Counted from the first letter of the stretch, positions 43,882-53,829 are shown. The stretch: DNA of 64,000 nt from Pectinophora gossypiella (GCF_024362695.1 NC_065425.1:5647001-5711000), one strand, 5' to 3'. Made by a program: numbers and translations. Notes: a model not told the origin generated them from the sequence alone.

Positions 43882-44023
43882 CAGTCATGAGCAATATAAT
43901 GTACCCACTTTAGGACTCTGTCGCACTAACATATTTGAAATTTAGACTTACATTTCAATTTGTCAAAAAAGTTAATGTGACATGGTACCAATGTGTATGT
44001 ATACATATTAATGCTCGTGACCG
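43882..44023. mobile_element. MITE-3 copy with TA duplication
   Basis: Inverted ends 'cagtcatgagcaatataatg' and 'catattaatgctcgtgaccg'. TA at 43880-43881 and 44024-44025. 142 bp, non-coding. Confidence 0.8.
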
Positions 44024-44025
44024 TA

Positions 44026-44930
44026 CATCCCTATGAACTAAGTACCTACACCTTACTGCGCTGTCTGTTAAGCCACCGTGGTAGGTGGCGAGCCGTATCG
44101 CCATCTAAAACGGTCGAGCCAACTGTTTTATTTATTTATTTATTTATTTGTTTGTACACAATAAAACAGACACAAGAAACATACAAAGAAAACTGATAGT
44201 ACAGGCAAGCTTATCTCTAAACAAAGAGATTTCTTCCAGCTGACCTACGTGACAAGAGAGACTTTCAACGTATAATATTATATAGATAGACATACATACG
44301 CGTACAAAATATTTAGTAATTACTTAATTACTTATACTAATATAAAACAAAATATTAACCTACACACCACATTAAAAAAAATTATATAATATATATTTCA
44401 TAAATATATTATAAACATATTATATACTTTCTATATTGGTTTATAAATATACACACTAAATACAATATATATATACCTAAATAAATAAGTAAATGCATAC
44501 AAAAACAGCTAATGCAACTCAAGCAAGACTCAAATAATAATCTTCAAGTTCCTTTTAAAACTACCCACCGTGTCACATTCCCGAGTGACCCTGGGTAGCG
44601 CGTTCCACAGTTTGACGGCCTGCACGGTAAAAGAGTCACCGTACATTTGCGTAGAATAGGGGGGAGTTTTCAGGTGCAGGTTGTAAAGGGGACGGTGAGT
44701 GCGACCAGATGAGGCGAAATACGTGAAACGCTCCCGCAGGTATCGTGGCGATGAGGGATTATTTAAAACATTGAAAAGAAGAACGAGTATATGATATATA
44801 TGTTTTAGTGAAAACTTCACCTGAGATAAATTAATACTGGTGCAAATCTGGCATTGGGGTTCGAACCGGCGCTTCCCGTTTGAGAAGCAAGCCAATGAAC
44901 AGGACAACAGTGACTATTTAATAGATTATT
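44026..44930 (-). mobile_element. SINE-E, split by an inserted LINE
   Basis: The body part is 44026-44128 ('ggtggcgagccgtatcgcc', 'ggtcgagccaactg'). The head part is 44809-44930, with the B box as the reverse of ggggttcgaaccggcgc. By comparison with the intact copy at 55935-56215 the two parts were once adjacent. A LINE 3' fragment of about 680 bp lies between. Confidence 0.65.
44129..44808 (-). pseudogene. CR1/L2-like LINE 3' end inside SINE-E
   Basis: The minus frame 44530-44907 contains Ala-Val-Lys-Leu-Trp-Asn-Ala-Leu-Pro, followed by a Phe-Lys-Arg-Asn-Leu-Lys stretch. This is a conserved C-terminal motif of CR1/L2/Jockey-type reverse transcriptases. Its first 35 or so residues come from the SINE head, so the LINE part starts near 44808. 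The element ends on the minus strand in aaataaataaat repeats (plus-strand 44130-44152). There is no catalytic core, so it is 5'-truncated and dead. Confidence 0.65.
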
Positions 44931-45789
44931 GAGTGGGAAAATAATTGTTCCGTGTTGCTGTCCGCAATCACTGGTAGCGTGTTACGTATATTTTACAATA
45001 TTTGTCGCAAACCAGAAGTACGGCAGTTGAAACGAGCGAGCTTTAATCTAGAATAATCTAGATTTTGCACCTCGCCGACCGGGTTTATCAGACGTAACCA
45101 TTAATATTCTGATATGTAGAACCTGTTAATTTGATCAGATCGGGGATTCGGGACGAGTAGGCTATTATCTCGTGTAAATAAGAAAATCAATTTGAATGTT
45201 TGAGGCTACCGAATGTTCTTTATCATGTAGGTATTGCAAATCCGTTTTTTGAGGGGACTTTAAATTTTGTAAGGTTGTGCCTTCAAAAGAAGACGGAGGA
45301 AATAGAACTCATTATAAATAGTAGTTGATGATTGATTGATAAATAGTAATTGCGCGAAGTATTGAGCTGTATATCGATGGTCATGTTACTTTAACGAGAC
45401 ATCAGCATAAATGCTCTCAACAACAATAACAAAATTTTCATCATCAGCCGTATGACGCCCACTGCTGGGCATAGGCCAACAATAACATTTGTTGGACAAC
45501 ATTTTGTTTATCTTTCTTGTGTTTGTTGAATAAAATAAGAATTATCAAAATCGGTTCTTATACGACGAAGTTATGCCCGAACAAACATAAAAAAATACGG
45601 TCGAATTGAGAACCTCCTCCTTTTTTTGAAGTCGGTAAAAAAAGAAGTATACTTAATAAGAAAGAAATAAAAAAAATATTTCCACATTGAATAAAAAAAA
45701 CCTAATTAAAATTGAAGATTCTTTACTCAGTCTTATGCTACATGAATATAATACACATACATTTTTGAATTTGAATTTGAATAGACTAT
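44931..45789. other. No gene; repeat scraps
   Basis: 45445-45480 has a 'gcccactgctgggcatagg' tail word common to several lepidopteran LINEs and SINEs. 45515-45650 has 'cggtcgaattgagaacctcc' and 'tttttgaagtcggtaaaaa', a very common lepidopteran repeat. 45760-45785 is a gaatttgaatttgaa tail. The rest is unassigned. Confidence 0.45.
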
Positions 45790-45995
45790 ACAGGGTGTTA
45801 GTGACATCGTAACGAAAACTTTGAGGAATGATTCAGGCCATAATTCTGAGTTGATATCAAGTGGAATTTTCCGTCGCAAAAGTATGGAACGGAAAATAAT
45901 CCGACTTCTTCTCCGACAGGAAATTCCACTTGATATCGACTCAGAATTATGGTCTGAATCATCCCTTTCAGTATTCGTTACAGTGTCACTAACAC
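45790..45995. mobile_element. MITE-1 copy
   Basis: The start 'acagggtgttagtgacatcg' is followed by 'tcaagtggaattttccgtcg', with the inverted half 'ggaaattccacttgatatcg' and the end 'agtgtcactaacact'. Frames 45733-46101 and 45821-46045 read across the hairpins and are not genes. Confidence 0.8.
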
Positions 45996-46031
45996 TCATA
46001 CCTACTTGTATGGCTACTGTATGTACTTGTA

Positions 46032-46259
46032 TGGGGTGTAAGTGACATCTTAACGAATACTGAGAGGGATGATTCAGTTGATTATTCTGAGGTAATATCA
46101 AGTGGAATTTTCCATCGCAAAAGTATAGAATTGAAAATAATTAAATAACTAAAAAAATAACATGAATTTTGCGACGGAAAATTCCACTTGATATTAACTC
46201 AGAATCATGGTCTGAATCATCCCTCTGAGTATTCGTTACGATATCACTAACACCCTGTA
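46032..46259. mobile_element. MITE-1, second copy in tandem
   Basis: The start is 'tggggtgtaagtgacatctt' (diverged) and the end 'acgatatcactaacaccctg'. The arms share 'tcaagtggaattttccatcg' and 'cgacggaaaattccacttga'. Only about 36 bp separate it from the previous copy. Confidence 0.8.
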
Positions 46260-46561
46260 TACGTCCCGCTGCTAGGCACAAGTCTCTTTTCAATCAACCG
46301 GAGGGGATAAGGAGCATACTTCACCTCAAATTCAAATTCAAAAATATCTTTATTCAGTAGGTAACATAGTTACACTTTGAATCGTCAATTGTTACATAAC
46401 GAACGTCGCATCCGCCTAAAACTACTGCGGCTTCTCACAACCTGTATAGCCGGGGAAAAGAAGCTACAAGAAAAACCTCGGCACAGGGCCGTTCTTTAAA
46501 AAAAATAAAAATACCTCTCTTGCTACACCGCTATACTGCGGGTTGTTAGAGGTGTGTTTAC
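46260..46561 (-). mobile_element. SINE-A tail half, split by a LINE tail
   Basis: 46260-46324 ('acgtcccgctgctaggcac', 'caatcaaccggaggggataa') and 46516-46561 ('taccgcggg'-like 'atactgcgggttgttagag') are consecutive parts of SINE-A on the minus strand. A 190 bp LINE 3' end separates them. The following 46562-46620 carries rearranged SINE-A words ('tgtcctttgtttggtaagga'). Confidence 0.6.
46325..46515 (-). mobile_element. LINE 3' end inside SINE-A
   Basis: Reverse of the 39358-39537 element: a gaatttgaa tail at the left, 'tttattcagtaggtaacata', 'gcttctcacaacctgtatag', 'cctcggcacagggccgttct'. A short acctc word on both sides may be part of the target duplication. Confidence 0.65.
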
Positions 46562-46659
46562 TGTCCTTTGTTTGGTAAGGACTTTTTCGTGTTTCTTAGG
46601 GCACGTTAAGCACTTGTTGCATTAAAATAATGATTATTTCTCTTTCTTTTATTTTTATT

Positions 46660-46922
46660 ATCTTCTTCTATCGTGTGAGTTGTAAGGTGGATTACCAACC
46701 CCATCAACCCTGGTATCAGGGTTATTATTGAGCCGTCAAAGGCCCCTGACACTCATGTAACGACTACTTACTTACATCGGTAATTAGTAGCCGGGACCAA
46801 CGGCTTAACGTGCCTTCCGAAGCACGGATCATCTTACTTTCGGACTATCAGGTGATCACCCTGTAATGTCCTAACCAAACTAGGGATCACAAAGTAATTT
46901 GTATGATATGTCCGCGCTCAAA
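46660..46922 (-). mobile_element. SINE-B, tail and core
   Basis: 'cttctatcgtgtgagttgta', 'ccctggtatcagggttatt', 'accaacggcttaacgtgcct' and 'aaactagggatcacaaagta' follow the SINE-B order. It breaks off at 46922, and its last 59 bp are repeated at 47382-47440. Confidence 0.7.
46864..46922. repeat. 59 bp direct repeat, left copy
   Basis: It matches 47382-47440 with one visible mismatch (gtcctaac against gttctaac). It is SINE-B sequence. Confidence 0.85.
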
Positions 46923-47381
46923 AGTAAACAGTATACGGTGTAACTTATATACTTTAGAGTTGCGAATTTTATTTTTTTAAAGAACAGTTCTCATTTCTTT
47001 CAGATAAGGCACATAAATAAACAAATTGCACATAAATAAATTGTGTGCCCATTCGGGGCACCAATGTATTTTATTTTATTTCGTGTAATTTAATTTTTAT
47101 TAATAATATTAATTTTATTTGATTTTATATATAATTTAATTTTAATTTATCTAATCTAATCTGATGTACTTATACTTATAATTATGGATATTAATCTGAA
47201 AATAAATAATTTGAATTTGAATAAAACATCGCTCCTCCTTAACAAACCATAACGTGAAGAACACATGGTAGCAATTACCTTAACACATTATCCCTAACGT
47301 CTTGCTGTAAAACCTAAAGGCCATGTAAGGTAACACGCCGCTTATCATAATGGTTAAACAAAGCCTTGACTGCTAAACGGA
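46923..47381 (+). repeat. 459 bp segment, also present at 49604-50050
   Basis: 'agtaaacagtatacggtgta' through a LINE-like 3' tail ('aataatttgaatttgaataa' near 47205) to 'ccttgactgctaaacgga'. The second copy differs by several substitutions and small indels. The match goes past the LINE-like tail into 160 bp of other sequence, so the two copies are a DNA-level duplication rather than two separate LINE insertions. Confidence 0.75.
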
Positions 47382-47440
47382 TAATGTTCTAACCAAACTA
47401 GGGATCACAAAGTAATTTGTATGATATGTCCGCGCTCAAA
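47382..47440. repeat. 59 bp direct repeat, right copy
   Basis: See 46864-46922. Together the copies frame the 459 bp segment. Confidence 0.85.
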
Positions 47441-47903
47441 CCCCATAATAACACACAGATCTAACTCTCGGCTGTAATAATTGCTATTGGCTCACTAGGA
47501 AGCCGTTGTTAAAAACAATGCCGTCGAATACCTCTAAATGTCATATTTTTGGTCAAATCAAATAATTATGGTGGCCGTAAAAGATAATACAATACAAAAA
47601 CTCTTTATTGCACTTAAATCATATTAAAAATACACACAGATCATAATAAGTAGAGTAAACGGAACAATAAGATAAAATTTTAAGCAATATTCGCGACCAA
47701 ACTATGAGAAGCTTATACGAGTGACCTAATCTATTCCGGTCTATCTAGCTTGTTCAGACATAATTTTTCCTTATCTACATCTATTGATCCGGTGAAAGAG
47801 GCTGAAGGCTTCAAACCAAGTATGTCTATCAGGAAGTTTCCGATCTATCATCGTAAATTTGGATTTTCTCATGATAATAATATTGCAACTTAATTTCCAA
47901 CTA
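47441..47903. other. No gene; possible LINE tail
   Basis: 47590-47640 reads 'caatacaaaaactctttatt' then 'gcacttaaatc', a reversed aataaag-type LINE end. The rest is unassigned. Confidence 0.4.
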
Positions 47904-48250
47904 ACGGCTTCCATGGTCTAGTGGTTGAACATTGTATTCACGATTCAGAGGTCCCGGGTTCGAATCCCGGTGGAGACTTTATTTGCTTTGGAAGGCACGT
48001 TAAGCCGTTGGTTCTGGTTACTACTTACCAATACTGACGAACGTGCAAAGTCGTTGCATGAGGCATGGCAGGGGCTTACGACGGCTCAGTAATTCAAAAT
48101 TTCAAAAATGTCTTTATCCAGTAGGTAAAATAGTTACACTTTGAATTGCATTTTTTTACATAAAGAACGTCTTCTCACAACCTGTAATAATAAACTTGAC
48201 ACTAGGGTTTGGTAATACACCTCATAATCCACAAGATAGAAGATGAGATT
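47904..48250 (+). mobile_element. SINE-B, interrupted
   Basis: The tRNA-like head 'cggcttccatggtctagtgg' with a near-perfect B box (gggttcgaatcccggtgg) is followed by 'ggaaggcacgttaagccgtt' and the tail at 48185-48250. 48098-48185 is a reversed LINE 3' end ('tctttatccagtaggtaaaa'). Confidence 0.65.
48098..48185 (-). mobile_element. LINE 3' end inside SINE-B
   Basis: Matches the last part of the 39358-39537 element in reverse ('tagttacactttgaattgc', 'cttctcacaacctgta'). Confidence 0.6.
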
Positions 48251-48394
48251 TCCTGATTCCAAGCTGCTTATAATCCTAAGCAACTCAAAACCGGGTTCAC
48301 ATTACGATGAATTTTTGAGAGACAAATTTTTACATAATTTTCGTGGCGATTTTCTTTCTTTTCTAAAGTAAACAATGTTCTCTTATGAGCAGTT

Positions 48395-48548
48395 CTCTAA
48401 CACAGTTGGCGACCGTTATTTACGGCAATATGGCTTACCACCTAACACGTTAGTCTAACAGAAAGTTCGGTAAGGTATGGGTTCTTAGTTCATCTTGCGA
48501 TGGATGTGCCTTTGACTACCTCAATCGGCATAAAGTCATGGACTTAAG
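48395..48548 (+). mobile_element. SINE-E body
   Basis: 'ggcttaccacctaacacgtt', 'ctaacagaaagttcggtaag' and 'cttagttcatcttgcgatgg' match the intact copy at 55935-56215. No head. Confidence 0.65.
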
Positions 48549-48946
48549 TTATGTGTTATTATTATAAATAATAGTGTCGATTTACGTTATAAAAATGTAA
48601 ATAGATAGACGTTGCAGACTTTTCTTAGAGACGGTTATAACCTCGAGTGTTTGAATCATTTCATTTTCATTTAAGTAGGTACTTAATTGTTATTTATATA
48701 GAGGTAATCCAGTTGCTTAGACTCTCGATTTATCTTACAGTAAATAATTATTTCTTGGAATAATTTGAATGGATCTAGGCAGGTATTTATGAATATGTTT
48801 TTCGAAGATTATGAGAGATTTACAAATTCTATTTTTGTATATATTATAATCTATAAAAATTAAGTAGATTCTACCATATAAGGTAATCTTTTTCTAATTA
48901 TTTCTTTTTATTTTGGTGCAATAAAGTGTATTCCACACACAGGACA
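48549..48946. other. No gene; LINE-type tail at the end
   Basis: 'ttttattttggtgcaataaa' near 48905 is a LINE-like polyadenylation region. Otherwise unassigned. Confidence 0.4.
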
Positions 48947-49275
48947 GCCTCCGTGGTCTAGTGGTTAGAGCGTTAGGCTCACGATCTGGAGGTCCGGGTT
49001 CGATTCCCGATGGGGACATTGTCGAAATCACTTTGTGAGACTGTCCTTTGTTTGGTAAGGACTTTTCAGGCTTGAATCACCTGATTGTCCGAAAAAGTAA
49101 GATGATTCCGTGCTTCGGAGGGCACGTTAAGCCGTTGGTCCCGGCTATTAGCCGTAAAAACACCTCCACCAACCCGCAGTGGAGCAGCGTGGTGGAGTAT
49201 GCTCCATACCCCCTCCGGTTGATTGAGGGGAGGCCTGTGCCCAGCAGTGGGACGTATATAGGCAGTTTATGTTAT
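48947..49275 (+). mobile_element. SINE-A, best full-length copy
   Basis: The head 'gcctccgtggtctagtggtt' is followed by the B box 'ccgggttcgattcccgatgg' (tRNA-like, about 72 bp), the body with the shared core at 49108-49147, and the tail 'ggacgtatataggcagttta' into a short tatg/tattg microsatellite. The frames over it (49048-49407, 49148-49438) are chance frames. Confidence 0.9.
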
Positions 49276-49603
49276 GTAAAGTGTATTTGTATTGTATTGT
49301 ATTGTAATCTTTTGTATGTCGCTTCCATATCTCCGGCCTATGGAGTCTCAAACTTTTGGAACGCGTGCGTGGGGCCGAAGCTTGAAAAACACGAAGAGGC
49401 CCCTTAGGACAATTTACTCTAAATGTTATGTGACACAATTGGCGATTATTATTATTATTACTTCTTTCACAATAATTATTCCTTTGTATGTGTTTATATG
49501 CGCGTAATCGCTTATAAAGTTTGTCTATAAGTACTCATATATTAAATACAAATCAACATCATATTAATAATCTATAAATTTATTCTATCAAACACTATAC
49601 TAA
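49276..49603. other. No recognisable gene
   Basis: 'tggagtctcaaacttttgga' and nearby GC-richer text (49330-49420) match nothing else in the window. Confidence 0.45.
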
Positions 49604-50050
49604 AGTAAACAGTATACGGTGTAACTTATATACTTTAGTGTTGCGAATTTTATTTTTTTAAAGAACAGTTCTCATTTCTTGCAGATAAGGCACATAAATA
49701 AACAAATTGCACATAAATAAATTGTGTGCCCATTCGGGGCACCAATGTATTTTATTTTATTTCGTGTAATTTCATTTTTATTAATAATATTAATTTTATT
49801 TGATTTTATATATAATTTTATTTTAATTTATCTAATCTAATCAGATGCACTTATACTTATAATTATGGATATTAATCTGAAAATAAATAATTTGAATTTG
49901 AATAAAACATCGCTCCTCCTTAACAAACCATAACACACATGGTAGCAATTACCTTAACACATTATCCCTAACGTATTGCTGTAAAACCTAAATGGGCCAT
50001 GTAAGGCCGCTTATCATAATGGTTAAACAAATCCTTGACTGCTAAACGGA
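49604..50050 (+). repeat. Second copy of the 459 bp segment
   Basis: Starts 'agtaaacagtatacggtgta' and ends 'ccttgactgctaaacgga', with several substitutions and short deletions (for example near 49930 and 50005) against 46923-47381. Confidence 0.75.
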
Positions 50051-50164
50051 AGTATGCCTTAAATACTAAACTGTAAAGCAAAGATTTGTGTGAACAATAG
50101 AGGCGGCCAGATGGTTACAAAGCTTCCTTGTTAGGAATATGGGTCAGTACAGTGAAGTGGCAGA

Positions 50165-50450
50165 TGTGGTGCTATGGGCCAAGTTAAAAGAGACTATATA
50201 TATTCTGGGTCCGCATCTCGGGTCATCATCGGGTATGGATCCGCAGGAGAACTAAAGTCACCGACATAGCTCGGAGAATTGCCAATCTGAAATGACAGTG
50301 GGCAGGACACATAGCGAGGAGAACCGATGGCCGCTGGGGCGGAAAGGTTCTCGAATGGCGACCACGTGTCGGACGACGCTCAGTGGGTAGGCCCGCTACA
50401 AGGTGGACCGACGATCTGGTGAAGGTCGGTGAAGGCAATTATATTGAAGA
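50165..50450 (+). pseudogene. LINE C-terminal relic
   Basis: Plus-strand translation from about 50235 gives Arg-Ile-Ala-Asn-Leu-Lys, a stop, then Gln-Trp-Ala-Gly-His-Ile-Ala-Arg-Arg-Thr-Asp-Gly-Arg-Trp-Gly and Gly-Arg-Pro-Ala-Thr-Arg-Trp-Thr-Asp-Asp-Leu. This is the conserved C-terminal segment of a LINE reverse transcriptase (RTE- or Jockey-related). The stop inside marks it as dead. The minus frame 50226-50438 is its shadow. Confidence 0.65.
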
Positions 50451-50482
50451 TTTTTTAAATATTTTTTTAAGAATAAAAAAAA

Positions 50483-50660
50483 ATATTCTTCTTCTATCGT
50501 GTATGTTGTAAGATCTTTAACTAACCCTATCAATCATAGTGTCAGGGTTATTATTGAGTCGTCATAGGCCCCTGACATGGCTCATGTAACGACTACGTAC
50601 GTACTTTTCACAGTATGAATAATTGGGAACGTGACAACGTGCCTCCCGAAGCACTTTGTT
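50483..50660 (-). mobile_element. SINE-B tail part
   Basis: 'ttcttctatcgtgtatgttg', 'catagtgtcagggttattat' and 'gacatggctcatgtaacgac'. The core is cut short after 'aacgtgcctcccgaagcac'. Confidence 0.6.
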
Positions 50661-50839
50661 TTAAATGTTCATTGTACATTATTGATGACTTAAATATACT
50701 GAATTAATAAATAAATAAGTGTTTTTAACTATGAAGAGAAGTTCACAGAAAAGCCAGACTTAAGTTTTCTAAGAATTTAGTTGTTTCTTAGGTCAAAAAT
50801 GAATAATGAAATTTTGATTACTAAATAAAGACAGGCCCG

Positions 50840-51180
50840 ATAAGCTCTGACCCGGTGGGTGCGTATAAAAACAATAAAGGGGCGGCCCAAAGAGACCTGG
50901 GGTCTGTTTGATAAAACTTACAATTGTAAATTGAAATTACAACGACAATTTGGTGTTCATTACGTAGCTAATATGAAGCTGCAAAATATTTGTGATCACA
51001 CACTCCGCAACGTACATCAAATTGAAATAGTACCCTGGCGACGTTCGATTGACCGAGATTTGAAAACTCACGGCATGTCATGGGAGCATCTTCAAAAGAT
51101 CGCGTGGAGCGGAAACCTGTTATTCGAGCCCTACATCCCACCCAACAGGGGATAAAAGTAAAAGAAGAAGAAATAAAGAC
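50840..51180 (+). pseudogene. LINE C-terminal end with an in-frame insertion
   Basis: The frame 50859-51155 begins with Gly-Arg-Pro-Lys-Glu-Thr-Trp, a conserved LINE C-terminal motif. Its continuation, Arg-Arg-Ser-Ile-Asp-Arg-Asp-Leu, resumes only after 46 unrelated codons (50901-51038). The element then ends with Pro-Pro-Asn-Arg-Gly, a stop and an aagaagaagaa tail, as many RTE/Jockey-like copies do. The insert is flanked by cctgg on both sides (50896-50900, 51034-51038). No RT core is present. Confidence 0.55.
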
Positions 51181-51238
51181 AGAACAGGAGACAACAAAGG
51201 TTTTCTTTTTTCTTCATTATCTTAGTTAAGACTTAGTT

Positions 51239-51455
51239 AGGACTTTTCAGGCTTGAATCGCCTGATTGTCCGAAAAAGTAAGATTATTCCGTGCTTCGGA
51301 GGGCACGTTAAGTCGTTGGTCCCGGCTATTAGACTTAAAACCACCCCCAACAACCCGCAGTGGAGCAGCGTGGTGGAGTATGCTCCATACCCCCTCCGGT
51401 TGATTGAGGGCCTGTGCCCAGCAGTGGGACGTAATAGGCTGTTTGTGTATGTATG
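51239..51455 (+). mobile_element. SINE-A, 5'-truncated
   Basis: 'ggacttttcaggcttgaatc', the shared core, 'cagtggagcagcgtggtgga' and 'gggcctgtgcccagcagtgg', then a tatg tail. It lacks the tRNA-like head, as does 1163-1379. Confidence 0.75.
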
Positions 51456-51635
51456 TAACTTATTTAAGAAAAATATAATAATAAGGATGACATTTTGTCA
51501 CTTTTTCTATGACGTCACAGTGTGCTTTTTCATTCAAATTCCATAGTATTTTCGTGTTTTGACGTGTAGTAATAAGTAACTGATTTGACTAGTTGGAAAT
51601 TACCCAATCGCATACGATCACGACTATAATATATA

Positions 51636-51711
51636 TTAATAGCCACCAAAGGCCCCTGAAAGCTCATGTAACGACTATTTACTTACACCAGTAAGTAGTA
51701 GCCGGGACCAA
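51636..51711 (-). mobile_element. SINE-B fragment
   Basis: 'ccaccaaaggcccctgaaag', 'cgactatttacttacaccag' and 'agtagccgggaccaacga'. Confidence 0.6.
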
Positions 51712-51861
51712 CGACTCCCCAGAGTACGGCTGCCTAGATTGCTGACGATAGTTTTTGTAGGTATGTTCGTTTTTTGTTTCATTGCCTTAAAAAAATCTAA
51801 AAATAATTTAAGTAGGTAACTTCTGCAACATTTCAGTCACTAATTTCCCTTGAGTTTCAAT

Positions 51862-52178
51862 CTTCTTCTGTCATGTGGGTTGTGAGGTAGACCAACAACG
51901 AAGTAGAGCCAACCCAGGTGTCAGGGTTATTATTGAGCTTCCAAAAGTCCCTGACATGTAATGTAATGACTACTTACTTATATCAGTAAGTAACCGGGAT
52001 TAACGGCTTAAAACGCCTTTCGATGCACGGATCATTTTATTTCGGACAATTAGATAATAATCATGTAATGTCCTAACCTAACTAGAGATCAAAGTTTTTT
52101 TTGTGGTTTGCCCCCACGGGAATTCGAATCCGGGACCTACGCATCAGGAGCCCAACGCTCAACCATTGTATCACAAAG
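51862..52178 (-). mobile_element. SINE-B, full length, diverged
   Basis: The tail 'cttcttctgtcatgtgggtt' is followed by the core near 52000-52025 and a head with the reversed B box (gaattcgaatccgggac), ending 'caaaggtcg'. Confidence 0.7.
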
Positions 52179-52370
52179 GTCGTTTTGAAATTCAATAAAT
52201 CCTTGTGATTGCAAATGCCGACGATAACGATAACATAAGATTTATATTCTTTCGATAAAAACTAAACATTTCCACATCCTTCCGATATCTAACTTCGAAA
52301 TCTTCAATAGTCTCACTCGACATTTTCTTGTTCCTACGCGATCCTGCATGAGTTACTTTTTTACTTTTTT

Positions 52371-52383
52371 AGGGTTCCCCTTT
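52371..52383. repeat. LINE target duplication, left
   Basis: agggttccccttt, repeated at 52733-52745. Confidence 0.75.
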
Positions 52384-52732
52384 GATATGTGGTGTTTGAG
52401 GAGAATGGAAAGAATAAGTTGGACTTAAAGTGTTACTAATGAGGAAGTGCTAGTAAGAGTAAGGGAAAAGAGGCAAATATTGAGAGCTATAGAGGACAGA
52501 AGAGTCAAGACGATCGGACACTTAATAAGACACGACGAATTTATTAAAAATATCATAGAAGGGAAGCTATAAGGAAAGAGAGGAAGGGGAAGACCACGAA
52601 GAGCTTACATGGAACAGATTAAAGAGAAGGCGAACGTCGTGTCTTATAAGGAAATCAAGGAATTGGTTTTTGATAGACAAGATTGGAGAATGCTACACCG
52701 ATAAGAGCGTAGCTCTTGAATTAGTGATCATG
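52384..52732 (+). pseudogene. RTE-like LINE 3' end with target duplication
   Basis: Plus-strand translation gives Met-Trp-Cys-Leu-Arg-Arg-Met, then Ile-Ser-Trp-Thr with an early stop, followed by His-Leu-Ile-Arg-His-Asp, Gly-Arg-Gly-Arg-Pro-Arg-Arg-Ala and Asp-Trp-Arg-Met-Leu-His-Arg. This is the whole conserved C-terminal segment of a lepidopteran RTE-type LINE, with stops. A 13 bp direct repeat (52371-52383, 52733-52745) marks the insertion. Confidence 0.75.
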
Positions 52733-52745
52733 AGGGTTCCCCTTT
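52733..52745. repeat. LINE target duplication, right
   Basis: agggttccccttt, as at 52371-52383. Confidence 0.75.
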
Positions 52746-53829
52746 ACCTAGATTTTGACCGACTAAGTATCTAATGCCATCTAAAGCAAAGCAACAATAA
52801 GTCCTATCAAAAAAAAAACTTTGCCCGGGCTATCCTTCTGTTGAAGGTCATATACGTAGGTATGTATACTGAAAAGTATAACAGTAAAGTTAGCAATTAG
52901 CCTTTTGAAGTTCTCTCAGGTATCAAAGGCGTTTAAAATTAAAACTTCACTCTGAAAAAACAGAAAATAAAATTTTACATACCAGAAAATACTTAAGTAT
53001 TTAAGTTAGCACTTTTCGGTTGTAAGGGTGTAAGTTGGCCGTCGACTTCGTGTTTTGGTATAGTTAAATCCAGTCGATTGTAAGTGGTTCTAACTTTGAG
53101 GATTCTGAACTCAACAAGAAAACAACAATCTTTGTTTAAGTGGTACGGAACCCTCGCGAGTTCGACTCGCACTAAGCCGGTGCTTCAAAACAGATTGTAC
53201 TCCATTTCCAGTTTGGGTTCTTGCTATTAGTTATTTATATCTTGGCATTTAACTTCACAGACGGAAAACTTACTTTGATATTAGATATCTGATTTTCTGA
53301 TGTAATTGACGTCTACTAGTAAATAATTCCTTACTGTAATATTAAAAAATGAAGTGACTTATTTAAAAATTGTGGGATGGAGCATGAAGGAAACGATTAT
53401 ATTTGTTTACCTTTGTTTATTTAAAACTTTTTATAATTTTGTACGTTTTCTCTTTTTCGTCCAACATTTCCCTGTCATTCCGCATACCTCTCTTCTCTCT
53501 CGCTCACTCCTCGTTCTCTCTTTTTCACACACCTTTACGTTACGTTTCATTCAGCCTACACTCGGCCTCTTTTTGTATGTATGGATTGTTTTCTGAAATA
53601 AAGCTTTATTATTATTTTCCTTTAAGATTAATTTTATTTTAGCTTAATGCTAGTATGTGTTTGATATTTACGGGCTGGCGCCAAGTAAATACCATAGGTA
53701 TTAAGGATTTGCAACTGTTGTCGATGTGTCGCATTCATCTGTTTGGAGGAACTTTCTAACTATCCGGTAGGTGTTCTATTACTATTATTAAGACAGAAAT
53801 GTAGTGAGTAAAGCTGCAGGCTGTAATAG
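52746..53829. other. No gene; common repeat scrap
   Basis: Near 53135-53190 'gtggtacggaaccctcgcga' and 'gttcgactcgcactaagccg' belong to a very common lepidopteran repeat of unknown type. 53450-53545 is pyrimidine-rich. Two overlapping plus frames (53354-53642) are low-complexity and not called. Confidence 0.4.

Noticed and set aside
45733..46101. Overlapping frames on both strands over the MITE-1 pair
   Set aside because: They read through inverted repeats of non-coding MITEs.
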